The notes beneath the pieces were generated by a model. The model worked only from the letters and a program-made list of their open reading frames with translations, was not told where the DNA came from and searched no databases. A program made the translations under genes and the position numbers. From Comamonadaceae bacterium (GTDB taxonomy: Bacteria; Pseudomonadota; Gammaproteobacteria; Burkholderiales; Burkholderiaceae_C), in assembly GCA_947373605.1 (NCBI GenBank), contig CANBYM010000014.1, positions 1 to 43,875 on the forward strand: a DNA stretch of 43,875 nt, read 5' to 3'. Positions 24,287 through 33,200 of the stretch are shown here, in pieces. How positions within the stretch are numbered: position 1 is the stretch's first letter; each line of letters starts with the position of its first letter.

Positions 24287-24733
24287 TCAGGGCGCGACCA
24301 TGACTTGACCGCGCACCTCGCCGCCGGGGTTGGCGGCCGTATGCAGATTGACATACCACTTGCCTGCGGTAAGGTCAGCTACCTGTGCGGGCGTGAGTGT
24401 GGCGCTACCCTTGATGGGGCTCTCCACCGGGCCGGTGAAGCCCAGTGCCACACCCGCATTGGCTCCGGCAGCGGCAGGACCATGGAAGTGACCCGCTTTA
24501 GCCGGTCCACTCAGGCCCGAATAGGTCAAGGTCCAGGTGAGCATATTGGTCTTTTTGTCCAGCGTGCCCTCCAATGTGCCCATGCCCGTGCTGGTGTTGG
24601 CCGGCACTTCAGTGGCGCCGCTGAGCTTTGCGCTCACTGCCGCGGTATCCGACTGGGCAATGCTGCTGCTTGCGCCCGTTAAAAGACTTATTGCCAGCAA
24701 ACTGGTGCTGCAAAGGGTACGGATCTGGATCAT
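24287..24733 (-). CDS. Exported CHRD domain protein
   Basis: This 148-residue protein has a Sec signal peptide of about 26 residues ending at SIAQ. It is followed by one CHRD domain, a beta-rich module first described in chordin and found in many bacterial exported proteins. Diagnostic parts are AVSAKLSGATEVPANTSTG, the HFHGPAA motif, and the closing NLHTAANPGGEVRGQV. A good Shine-Dalgarno (AGGAG) precedes ATG 24733. It lies 47 bp downstream of the MBL-fold hydrolase on the same strand and may be co-transcribed. Its molecular role is unknown. Confidence 0.92.
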   Translation of the reverse strand: MIQIRTLCSTSLLAISLLTGASSSIAQSDTAAVSAKLSGATEVPANTSTGMGTLEGTLDKKTNMLTWTLTYSGLSGPAKAGHFHGPAAAGANAGVALGFTGPVESPIKGSATLTPAQVADLTAGKWYVNLHTAANPGGEVRGQVMVAP

Positions 24734-24780
24734 GGAAGCTCCTGTTGGTAAAAGTTAAAGCCTGCTAGGCAAAGATTGGA

Positions 24781-25755
24781 TCACTTGAGCGAGGAATAGT
24801 TCAATGGCACCCATACATATCCTTCACCGTTGCTGGCCGCGCGCAACTGGCCCAGACCGGGGAATGCAATGTGGGCCACACCGACCAGGTAGCCGTTCTT
24901 GGCAGCATCGGCATATGCCTTCTTGCGCTCGGCGGCTGCCGCTTTGGTGTCAGAATCAAATTCAATGGTCACGCTTGGCTCTTCAAACTGCACCGCTGCC
25001 ACGTGCATCAAGTCGCCCCAGAGCATGAGCTTTTCGCCCTTGCTCTCCACCACATAGACTGTGTGGCCGGGTGTGTGGCCGAAAGCTGATTGGGCGCGCA
25101 CGCCGGGCACCAGCTCGGTATTGCCCTGAAAAGTCTTGAGCTTGCCAGCTGCGGCATAAGGACGAACGGATGCCATGGCACCCTGGAAAAATCCTTTGGC
25201 ACCGTCCGGCGCAGCATTCAAATTAGCATCGCTGAGCCAGTAGTCGGTGTCATTTTTTTCAATGCGCAGCGTGGCATTGGGAAACGCCAGCGCGCTTTGT
25301 TGCATGAGGCCACCCACGTGGTCAGGGTGCATATGGGTGATGTAAATCTCGTCCACTTGCTCGGGCTTGTAGCCTGACGCCTTGAGGTTGTTAACCAGAT
25401 TGCCAAGCGTAGGGCCGAACAGCCCTGCTGCACCGGTGTCAATCAGCACCAGCTTGGTCCCGGTATTGACCAGATAGCCGTTGACCGAAGTTTCCACCGT
25501 TTCTTTGAGGTAGCCCTTTTTCAGCGCTGCCATGACGTTTTCCGGCTTGGTGTTGGACAGCAACTTGAGTATGGGCAACTTGACGGTGCCATCGGACAGC
25601 GCAGTAACTTCAAAGTCGCCCACATTAAAGCGGTAGTAACCCGGCGCTTGTGTTTTGACCATGGGCGCCTCGGCCATAGCTGCCGGGGTGTAGGCAACAA
25701 AACCGCCCAGGGCAATACATATTGCGGTGGTAATAGCGTTCATCGAGCGTTTCAT
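24781..25755 (-). CDS. Exported MBL-fold metallo-hydrolase
   Basis: This 324-residue periplasmic hydrolase starts with a signal peptide (about 28 residues, ending AAMAEA). It contains the metallo-beta-lactamase metal site HMHPDHVGG, a second histidine in AFGHTPGHTVY, and an aspartate in LMLWGDLMH, together ligating two zinc ions. The MBL fold covers lactonases, sulfatases and lactamases; the sequence resembles the general family of secreted lactonase-like proteins and not a clinical beta-lactamase, but the substrate is not deducible. It diverges from the YhgE/Pip-like gene. AGAGGA precedes ATG 25755. Confidence 0.9.
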   Translation of the reverse strand: MKRSMNAITTAICIALGGFVAYTPAAMAEAPMVKTQAPGYYRFNVGDFEVTALSDGTVKLPILKLLSNTKPENVMAALKKGYLKETVETSVNGYLVNTGTKLVLIDTGAAGLFGPTLGNLVNNLKASGYKPEQVDEIYITHMHPDHVGGLMQQSALAFPNATLRIEKNDTDYWLSDANLNAAPDGAKGFFQGAMASVRPYAAAGKLKTFQGNTELVPGVRAQSAFGHTPGHTVYVVESKGEKLMLWGDLMHVAAVQFEEPSVTIEFDSDTKAAAAERKKAYADAAKNGYLVGVAHIAFPGLGQLRAASNGEGYVWVPLNYSSLK

Positions 25756-25882
25756 GGGGTGCGTTCCTCTGGAGTTTATTGGTTGTTAAAGCTGCACATG
25801 GTATGCCAGCGCTGCACTTTTTGCTCTTTAGGGTTATGCCAAAGAATCTGCGGGCGATATGCCGGCACAGGACACAAACGGC

Positions 25883-25896
25883 GTCGCTTGAGCGAC
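25883..25896. repeat. Short perfect inverted repeat in a divergent promoter region
   Basis: GTCGCT and AGCGAC flank TG, between the divergent MBL hydrolase and YhgE-like genes, 32 bp before the leader ORF. A role as an operator is possible but unsupported. Confidence 0.3.
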
Positions 25897-25927
25897 AATG
25901 ATTTGATAAAAAGCTGGAGCACGGGAC

Positions 25928-25969
25928 ATGAAACACAGGTTTGCCGCTGTAAAGCCATCCGCCGCATGA
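25928..25969 (+). CDS. Possible 13-residue leader ORF coupled to the YhgE-like gene
   Basis: ATG 25928 opens a 13-codon frame (MKHRFAAVKPSAA) whose TGA overlaps the ATG of the YhgE-like gene as ATGA. GGAG lies ten bases before its start, while no Shine-Dalgarno precedes the main gene. Translation of the leader could therefore deliver ribosomes to the main start. The peptide itself shows no known family or obvious attenuation codons. Confidence 0.35.
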   Translation: MKHRFAAVKPSAA

Positions 25970-27897
25970 AACGCTTTGGCCAAGTTTGGTATGTCGCCCG
26001 TGTGGAGGCCGAGTTTTTTATCCGCTTTCCGAAGCTGATGGCGGCAACCATATTGGTGGCGTTGTTACCGGCCTTTTACACGGTGATTTATCTCGCCAGT
26101 GTGTGGGACCCGGCCTCCAAAACCGGCGCCCTGCCGGTGGCCCTGGTCAATCTGGATGCGGGCATCGAGTACCGCGACCACGTGTTCAACGTAGGTTACG
26201 ACGTGACCTCGGAATTGCACCGCAAAAGGACCTTTGGCTTTCAGGACTTCAATAGCGAGGAGGAGGCACGGCGTCTGGTGCGCCAAGGTCAACTGGCCTT
26301 TGCACTCATTATTCCCAAAGACTTCAGTTTCAACGCGGTGCCGGGTCATGAACAAGGCGCCGGTAAGCTAGTGGTCTACACCTCAGAGGGGAACAACTTT
26401 GAAAGTGCGCTGATTGCCAAAGCGTTTGCGCACGAGCTGGGCCACGACGTCAACGAAATGCTCAACGAGCGGCGCTGGAAGCTGGTGCTGTCCAAGGCAG
26501 CAGGCTCTCAGCGAAACGTGGACCAGTTGCACCAAGGCATGGAGCAATTGCGCGAAGGCGCGCACGAACTCGCCAAGGGTGCCAAAGAGCTCAACACCGG
26601 CGCCCTGCAAGCTGCCAAGGGGAATATGCGCCTGGCAACGGGGGTGGGCCAGCTCACCGGTGGCGTCAAGCAACTTGGCGCCGGGCTGCGCACACTCGAC
26701 GCCAGCCGCCCGCGCGGCAGCGACCTCAACCGCCTTCAAGCCGGCGCTGAAAGTCTCTCTGCCGGTCACACCGAACTGACCCATGGCCTGACGGAACTGC
26801 AATCCGGATCACAGCAAATGCGCAGTGCGATCAGTGCCTATCGCGAGGAAGCCGGCAGCAGCCTTTTCACCCCTGCCCGCGTCACCGACGGGCTGGAGCA
26901 ATTGCTGGGCGGCGTCGTTCAACTGGACAACGGGCTGGGTAGTGCAGCCGAGGGGCAAAAGAAACTGGCCGATGGCGCCAGCAAACTCAGCACGGGTGTG
27001 ACCGCCCTGACCACTGGTGTTCGCGCCATGAACACAGGCATACGCACCATGGTGACCAAGCTGCCGGAGGACGCCCAGCTCGACAACTTAGATTCCGGTG
27101 CTACCGCACTGGCCACCGGTGCCACGACGATTGCCGAGGGCACGCAAAAGCTCAAGGCGGGCACCGACCGCCTCGACGCCGGCATGGAACTGCTGACCCG
27201 TTCGCTACCGCGAACCATTGAAGCGCCCGATGGCAGCGCGGAAGGGCTCGCCAATTCGGTCAGACCCATTTTGGAAGTCGAGTCGGCAGTGGCCAACAGC
27301 GGCAGCGCCTTTGCTGCCAACCTGATACCAGCCGCGCTTTGGCTGGGTGCTGGCGTTGCCGCATTTTTAGTTCACGTACGGGTTTTGCCGCGTCAGGCGC
27401 AGCGTTTTGCACACCCCGCGCAATTGCTGGGCAAGATGGCGATCCCGTTCGGCATCGTGCTGACGCAAAGTTTGCTGGTCTATGCCACGATGTACGGAGT
27501 GCTGGGCATCCGGGTGCTGATGCCCTGGGCGTTTCTGGGGTGCCTGCTTATGTCATCGCTGACGTTTTTATGCATCGTGTTTGCCATGACGCGTGCGCTG
27601 GGCGATGCAGGCAAGGCGCTGGCCATGATTTTTCTGGCAGTGCAGCTTTCCTCAAGTGGCGGCATTTTGCCGGTGGAACTCAGCGGCAGCCTGTTTGCCA
27701 GCATCAGCCCCTGGCTACCCATCACCTGGGTGGTGCGCGCTATCAAGGCAACCATGTTCGGCGCCTACGACGGCGTCTGGCTCGGACCCATATCGCTGGT
27801 CATGCTGGCCGGTGGCATAGCATTTCTTACGGCGTGCTGGGTGGGGCGTTGGCGTTACGTCAAACCCGCAACCGTGCGTCCCGCGGTGGATTTTTAG
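25966..27897 (+). CDS. YhgE/Pip-type membrane protein with long heptad-like periplasmic region
   Basis: This 643-residue inner-membrane protein has one helix near residues 24-46, a long extracytoplasmic region, and about five to six C-terminal helices from residue 454 on. The N-terminal part matches the YhgE/Pip start (LPAFYTVIYLASVWDP and LPVALVNLDAG). Residues about 190-430 carry many repeats of the form L-x2-G-A-x2-L-x2-G, predicted to form long helices or coiled coil. The C-terminal part is an ABC-2-like membrane domain. Such proteins are phage receptors or parts of secretion systems in Firmicutes; the role in proteobacteria is unclear. ATG 25966 is favoured because upstream in-frame sequence is unlike the family. 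Its stop overlaps the convergent glycosyltransferase by 4 bp. Confidence 0.88.
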   Translation: MKRFGQVWYVARVEAEFFIRFPKLMAATILVALLPAFYTVIYLASVWDPASKTGALPVALVNLDAGIEYRDHVFNVGYDVTSELHRKRTFGFQDFNSEEEARRLVRQGQLAFALIIPKDFSFNAVPGHEQGAGKLVVYTSEGNNFESALIAKAFAHELGHDVNEMLNERRWKLVLSKAAGSQRNVDQLHQGMEQLREGAHELAKGAKELNTGALQAAKGNMRLATGVGQLTGGVKQLGAGLRTLDASRPRGSDLNRLQAGAESLSAGHTELTHGLTELQSGSQQMRSAISAYREEAGSSLFTPARVTDGLEQLLGGVVQLDNGLGSAAEGQKKLADGASKLSTGVTALTTGVRAMNTGIRTMVTKLPEDAQLDNLDSGATALATGATTIAEGTQKLKAGTDRLDAGMELLTRSLPRTIEAPDGSAEGLANSVRPILEVESAVANSGSAFAANLIPAALWLGAGVAAFLVHVRVLPRQAQRFAHPAQLLGKMAIPFGIVLTQSLLVYATMYGVLGIRVLMPWAFLGCLLMSSLTFLCIVFAMTRALGDAGKALAMIFLAVQLSSSGGILPVELSGSLFASISPWLPITWVVRAIKATMFGAYDGVWLGPISLVMLAGGIAFLTACWVGRWRYVKPATVRPAVDF

Positions 27898-29180
27898 GCC
27901 TTACTGTTAACACTGCCCTTACTTCGCACCAAGGCCTCGAGCCGCAGGGCGATGTCCCGTGCGGCATTGGATTGCTGAAGCCGCTGCGCGAATTGCCTGC
28001 GCGGCCCGGGCGGCATGGCCAGCGCCGCATCAACCAACGTACGCAATTGCGTTGCAGTCACTTTTTCCAGTGGCACCGGCGGGGGCGTCAATGCACACAG
28101 GTGCAATCGGTGCGCGTGGTGAAACTGATCCAGTATCAAAGGCAACACCACTTGTGGCACACCGGCGCGCAACGCCTGTGCCGTCGTGCCCGAGCCACCG
28201 TGGTGAACTACCACGGCCACGCGCGCAAACAGCAAGGCATGGGGCGCGTCGTCCACCAAGCGCCAACCCGCCGGCAGGTCAGCCTGTGCGGCGAGGCCTG
28301 CCCAACCCGCACCAATCAAAACCCTGCGCCCCATATCAGCCAGCGCGCTTTTGAGCAGCGCCTCCAGCCGTATGGTCGCAGCACCCGACATGCTGCCAAA
28401 GCCAATGTAAATGGGTGGTTCACCGGCGACGAGCCATGCTTGCAGATCAGCGTCCAGCGCTCGCGGGTCATCCATAAACAGAAAGGTGGCATAGGCGCAG
28501 CGATCCTGCCAGGCTGCTTGCGGTGGCAACAACTGCGCATCGGCCGCAATGACCAACGGGTTACTGTAGAGCACGTTCTGCCAGGCGTCGGTGAGCAAAG
28601 GCAAGGCCTGCGCAGGCGAAAGAGCGGCACGCATGGCGTTGAGTGTGGGCAACATGAACCAGTTGCCACCCCGCAAATGCAACCGCCACAAGACGCGGTT
28701 CAGCCAGCGCGGCAGCCCATGCCATGGATAGGCCGGCGGCGGGTAGGTATCGCCGGGCAGTAGGCAAGTGGTGAACTGCACCTGCATGGCGGGTATCTGT
28801 AGCGCCTGCGCCACCGAGGGCGCAAAAAACACCGACAGTCCCGCGTACAACATGGCGTTTGCCCCCCGGCAGGCAGCTAGCAGCTGTGGTGCTTGCAAAG
28901 GCACTTGGGTTTTGAAAAAGGCGAGCGACTGGCTCCCATTCCTGAGCGGGTTACCACTCAGAATTTCCGGGTGGGCAGCCAGATAGGCCTGCATGTCTGC
29001 GCCCAAGGGTGCAAATGCGAACCCCATCGATAGCACCCAGTTCTCAAAATTGACCGGCGCTGCCACCACCGGCACATGGCCCCGCTCCCGCAGTGCCTGC
29101 GCCAGTGCCAACATCGGTTGCACGTCACCACGCGACCCCACAGTGGCCAGCACGACGCGCAAAGGGCGGGAGTCCGTCAT
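27894..29180 (-). CDS. UGT-type glycosyltransferase (family 1)
   Basis: This 428-residue cytoplasmic or membrane-associated enzyme should transfer a sugar from a UDP- or similar donor to a small or lipid acceptor. It opens with LATVGSRGDVQPMLALAQAL, which is characteristic of sterol- and macrolide-type glycosyltransferases. It has IYIGFGSM in the middle and the donor-binding C-terminal motif VVHHGGSGTTAQALRAGVPQVVLP. ATG 29180 begins directly with this conserved start; the longer frame upstream is Arg-rich and unlikely. It overlaps the YhgE-like gene tail-to-tail. The acceptor is unknown. Confidence 0.9.
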   Translation of the reverse strand: MTDSRPLRVVLATVGSRGDVQPMLALAQALRERGHVPVVAAPVNFENWVLSMGFAFAPLGADMQAYLAAHPEILSGNPLRNGSQSLAFFKTQVPLQAPQLLAACRGANAMLYAGLSVFFAPSVAQALQIPAMQVQFTTCLLPGDTYPPPAYPWHGLPRWLNRVLWRLHLRGGNWFMLPTLNAMRAALSPAQALPLLTDAWQNVLYSNPLVIAADAQLLPPQAAWQDRCAYATFLFMDDPRALDADLQAWLVAGEPPIYIGFGSMSGAATIRLEALLKSALADMGRRVLIGAGWAGLAAQADLPAGWRLVDDAPHALLFARVAVVVHHGGSGTTAQALRAGVPQVVLPLILDQFHHAHRLHLCALTPPPVPLEKVTATQLRTLVDAALAMPPGPRRQFAQRLQQSNAARDIALRLEALVRSKGSVNSKA

Positions 29181-29251
29181 GCGTGGCGCAGCCCACAGAC
29201 CACTGAGCGCGATGCGCCTAGAGTCAAAGCCCCCTTCCAGAAAGATTTTCC

Positions 29252-29632
29252 ATGCCACTTTTCCACGCCGTTGCCCTCGTCGACCACCACACCGCACATG
29301 TGCTGCAGTTTGGCACAGAGCATGCCGAGGAGAAAATCGTGAAAGAACATTTCCGCGTGACGCGTGAGCACGCCAGCGGCGTGCGCTCGGAACATGAATT
29401 CTTCGGCCAGGTCTGTGATGCACTGGATGGCATAGCCGAAGTGCTCATCGCCGGCGGCCACACCGCACTGGCCGATTTCAAGCACTACGCCGCTAAGCAC
29501 CGGCCTGCCACCGCCAAGCGAATTACCGGCTACGAAGTGGTGGATCACCCCAGCGACAAACAACTCGTCGAGCTGGCACGCAAACACTTTGCCCGACATG
29601 ACGCAATGGTGGGTATACCTTTGCAAAGTTAG
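29252..29632 (+). CDS. Short eRF1/host-attachment-like protein
   Basis: This 126-residue soluble protein resembles the small proteins annotated as translational machinery or host attachment proteins, which belong to the bacterial archaeo-eukaryotic release factor (eRF1-like) superfamily. The N-terminal beta-strand pattern ALVDHHTAHVLQF, then repeated HxxE/H-rich turns and the LIAGGHTALADFKHY segment, fit this family. It is shorter than full baeRF proteins and should be one domain. It starts 71 bp from the divergent glycosyltransferase. Function is unknown; members may interact with ribosomes. Confidence 0.65.
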   Translation: MPLFHAVALVDHHTAHVLQFGTEHAEEKIVKEHFRVTREHASGVRSEHEFFGQVCDALDGIAEVLIAGGHTALADFKHYAAKHRPATAKRITGYEVVDHPSDKQLVELARKHFARHDAMVGIPLQS

Positions 29633-29703
29633 CTGGCGCACAGACTTTTTCGGGCCTCAGGCGCATCCTCCATTGCACAGTGAATCAACGGAGAACGATT
29701 GCC

Positions 29704-30003
29704 ATGAAGCCCGCTACTAACCCCAGAGATTTGCATACGCTGGCCGCACGCAACCACGAAGAGGCCGCCCAACTCCACCGCGATGCAGCGCAATGCCATG
29801 ACCAGAACCGTGTCATGGCGGCACAAACCAGCGCCAACAGCGCCATGGAGTGCTGCAACCGGGCACAAACCCACTCTGCCGCAGCTTGTGAAAGTTCGGT
29901 GCACCACGCTGCCATGGCGCAGGAGGGTGTGTCGCAGACGGAAGGGCATGCCAACGATCCGCACCGCCCGGTCGCGGGCACGCTGCGGCTTAAACCCCGC
30001 TAA
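29704..30003 (+). CDS. Small His/Ala-rich protein, helical, unknown function
   Basis: This 99-residue protein is rich in His, Ala and Gln, arranged in helical repeats such as LAARNHEEAAQLHRDAAQCHDQN. The pattern resembles small proteins with repeated HxxAA units that are common in Burkholderiales but not functionally known. Four cysteines (CHDQ, ECC, ACESS) and many histidines could bind metal. ATG 29704 is chosen since GGAGA lies about ten bases upstream. No signal peptide is visible. It lies between the eRF1-like gene and a small membrane protein gene, probably in one transcript. Confidence 0.65.
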   Translation: MKPATNPRDLHTLAARNHEEAAQLHRDAAQCHDQNRVMAAQTSANSAMECCNRAQTHSAAACESSVHHAAMAQEGVSQTEGHANDPHRPVAGTLRLKPR

Positions 30004-30013
30004 GGCATGGGCG

Positions 30014-30256
30014 ATGCAAACACACACCCGACACACAACCCTGTGGAGCACTGCGTCTTTTTCTGACGGCGACGACACACTGCCCGGCAATCTGAACGAC
30101 CTGACGGCGCATCTATGCAACTGCCGCCAACCCCACGGCCGCATGCATTTTTTGCGGCAGGCAGGGCATGGCGCGGGAATGTTTTTTCTGGGACATATGG
30201 TGACCACAGCGGTAGTGCTGCTGTTGCTGTGCGGCCTGCTTTCGATGGCGTTTTAG
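30014..30256 (+). CDS. Small C-tail membrane protein, unknown
   Basis: This 80-residue protein has a polar N-terminus and a single C-terminal hydrophobic helix (TTAVVLLLLCGLLSMAF), as in tail-anchored proteins. The middle contains two cysteines (HLCNCRQ) and several histidines. It starts 10 bp after the His/Ala-rich gene and ends 4 bp before the glucan synthase, which argues that it is a real gene in an operon. The start ATG 30014 is tentative; a nearby ATG at 30007 is in another frame. No family was recognised. Confidence 0.5.
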   Translation: MQTHTRHTTLWSTASFSDGDDTLPGNLNDLTAHLCNCRQPHGRMHFLRQAGHGAGMFFLGHMVTTAVVLLLLCGLLSMAF

Positions 30257-30260
30257 AACT

Positions 30261-33200
30261 ATGCTTGCTGCGCGGCTGAAACGCCTTGTACCCAAGGCGC
30301 AGGCGGCGCTTTGCCAGATTCTTGAGCAAAGCGCAACGGCACTGGACCCGCCCATACGCTCGGAGATTTTCGGCCTGCAGCGCTTTGCCCAGCATGGCAA
30401 AAGCCTGGGACTGACCCATCGCAACACCGGCAGCGAAAGCGCCTCTGAATCCTTCACACCGCGCCTGCGCAGCAACATCGCGCGCTTACGAAAGGCCTAT
30501 GAATACATAGGCACACAGGCCAACGCAGGCTACGACATCAGCCCGGCTGCCGAATGGTTGCTGGAAAACTTTCACCTGCTCGAAGCGCAGTTCAAAGAAG
30601 TCTACGAAGGCATGCCGCCGCAGTACTTTCGCACCTTGCCGGTGATTGTGGAGTCTCCGCTGGCGGGTCTGCCGCGCGTCTATGCCGTGGCGTGGGCGTT
30701 TGTCGCCCACACCGATGGTGCGTTTAACGATGAGCTGCTGCTGCACTTTTTGAATGCCTACCAGGAAAGCTGTCCGCTCAACCTCAATGAGTTGTGGGCG
30801 CTACCCACCACGCTGCGGGTGGTCTTGATGGAAAACATGCGCCGCCTGGCAGAGCGTGTTGCCACCAACAAAGCCGCGCGTGAGCTGGCCAATGTGTGCA
30901 GCGACTCGATAGACAGCTACGACCTCGACGCGCTGGATGAAATTCTGGAAATCGTTAATGCACGCGGTGTCGGAAACATCTTTCTGGCGCAAATGGTGCA
31001 ACGCCTGCAGGACAACAAAACCGAAGCGCGCGCCCTGTACCAGGAGTGGTTGCAAACCGCGTTGCCGGATTACGCCGGCATGCAAACCCAAATCGGCGCG
31101 GACCAGGCCGCCGACAACCTGAGCGTGAGCAACGCGGTAACGTCGCTACGCACCATTGGGGATGCGGACTGGGCAGACCTTGTCGAGCACAGCAGTGTGC
31201 TGATCGAGGCACTGCTTGCCAGTGAAGTGTTTCGCGCAGAGCAAGCCATTACCCGTGACACCACGCTGCACGAGATAGAGCGATTGGCCAAGCGCGGCAA
31301 GCGTAGCGAACTCAGTGTGGCGCAAGTACTTTTGCAGCGCATGGGCGAAGACGCCGACTTGCACGGTGCAGGGCGGGTTCCGGGCTATTGGCTGGGCGGT
31401 CCGGGCAGGCAGATATTGCTGCGTGACTTGCAGATGCGGGAAACCGCAACGCAGCGGTGGCGAGCGCACATACCGCTATCACGCTTCCAGATTTATCTGG
31501 GCAGCGCAGCCTGCCTGACGGCGGGTCTGGTTGCAATCCTGATAGGCCACGGCAGTACTCCCTTATTGGGCGTGTTGCTGGCATTTCCGGTTTCCGAGGC
31601 GGTGTTGGCACTGGTCAACCGCATGGTGAGCGAAGCGTCTACCCCCGAACATTTGCAGCGCATTGCGTTCGGGCTGGGTATCCCTCCTGCACACCGCGTC
31701 ATGGTGGTGGTGCCCTCCATGCTGCTGTCAACCCGTTCCGCAGACAATTTATCGCACCAACTTCTGTTGCATTACCTGGCCAACCCCGAGCCCTGCGCGC
31801 AGTTTGCTTTGCTAACCGACTGGATGGACGCCAACGAGCGCACCCACACCACCGATGAGGGCCTGCTGGCCCACGCGCAAAGCGCGGTGGTGGCACTCAA
31901 CGCCAAATACCCCCCTGCAACCGGGCAACCACCACGCTTTTTGCTGTTGCACCGAGCGCGCAACTATTGCGACACGGAACAACGCTGGATCGGCTGGGAG
32001 CGCAAGCGCGGCAAACTGGAGCTTCTGGTGCGCGCCCTGGCCACTGGCTTTTCCAGTGACTTTATGGACCTGGGCGCAGAGAGCCAAATAGCGCCCGGTA
32101 CCCGTTACATCGTCACGCTCGACAGTGACACCCTCTTGCCGCCCGGGCGCCTGCGCGATTTAGTGGGCATAGCAGCGCATCCGCTCAATAGCCCGGTGTT
32201 TGATGCATCGGGTACCAAGGTCATCAGCGGCTACGGCATCCTGCAGCCGCGTGTGGTCACCCCCCTGCCCTCCACCCGCGACTTTTCACGCTATCACTGG
32301 CTGTTCTCTGGCCAGGTGGGCGTCGACCCCTACAGCGCGCCCAGTTCCGAGGTGTACCAGGACTTGTTTGACGAAGGTTCGTTCTGTGGCAAGGGTCTGC
32401 TCAATGTCGAGGCAATGTTCAAAACTTTGAACGAACGCTTGCCCCAAGGCATGGTGCTCAGTCACGATTTACTGGAAGGCGCATTGGCGCGCTGCGCCAC
32501 TGTGACCGATATCAGCCTGATTGAAGACACCCCGTTTCACGCCGATGTTGCAGCCTCACGCCTGCACCGCTGGACGCGCGGCGACTGGCAACTGCTGCCG
32601 ATTCTGCTGTCGCCCGGGCGTTATCCCTTGAGCGCCGTCAACCGATGGAAGATGATTGACAACCTGCGCCGATCATTGGTGGCACCGGTGTCCATGCTTC
32701 TGGTGTTGGTGGCTCTTTGGGGCGACGCGCTTCGCGTGACAACTGCCTGTGCCTTGGTGTTTGCTGCCTATGCCATTGGTCCGCTCATGGGTGCACTGGT
32801 CGGGATGGTGCCCGCGCGAACCAATATTGCACGTACTTTGTTTTACAGCCAGGCATTGGCAGGACTGCTGCGCGCGTTTCTAGGCGGTATCTGGAATCTT
32901 GCGCAGCTGGCACAACACGCGGTGCAATCGCTCGATGCCATTGTGCGGGCCTTGTACCGCATGATTTTCAGCCACCGGCATTTGCTGCAATGGACTACGG
33001 CTGCGGCGGCACAGGCCGCGGTGCAAACGCGGCTGCGCGCACTGCTGCGACAAAGCTATTTCGGCATGGGCGTATTGGCTACTGTGGGATTGACGACCTT
33101 GCTGCTTTCCCCTCATCCGTGGAGTGGCCTGCTGCTGTGTCTGGTCTGGGCGGGCTCGCCGGTGTGGACGTGGTACGTCAGCCGACCTATAGCCGCCATG

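Noticed and set aside
27339-28763. 474-codon plus-strand frame crossing the YhgE-like and glycosyltransferase genes
   Set aside because: It runs out of frame through the end of one supported gene and antisense through another; its composition is Arg/Gln/His-rich and unlike a folded protein.
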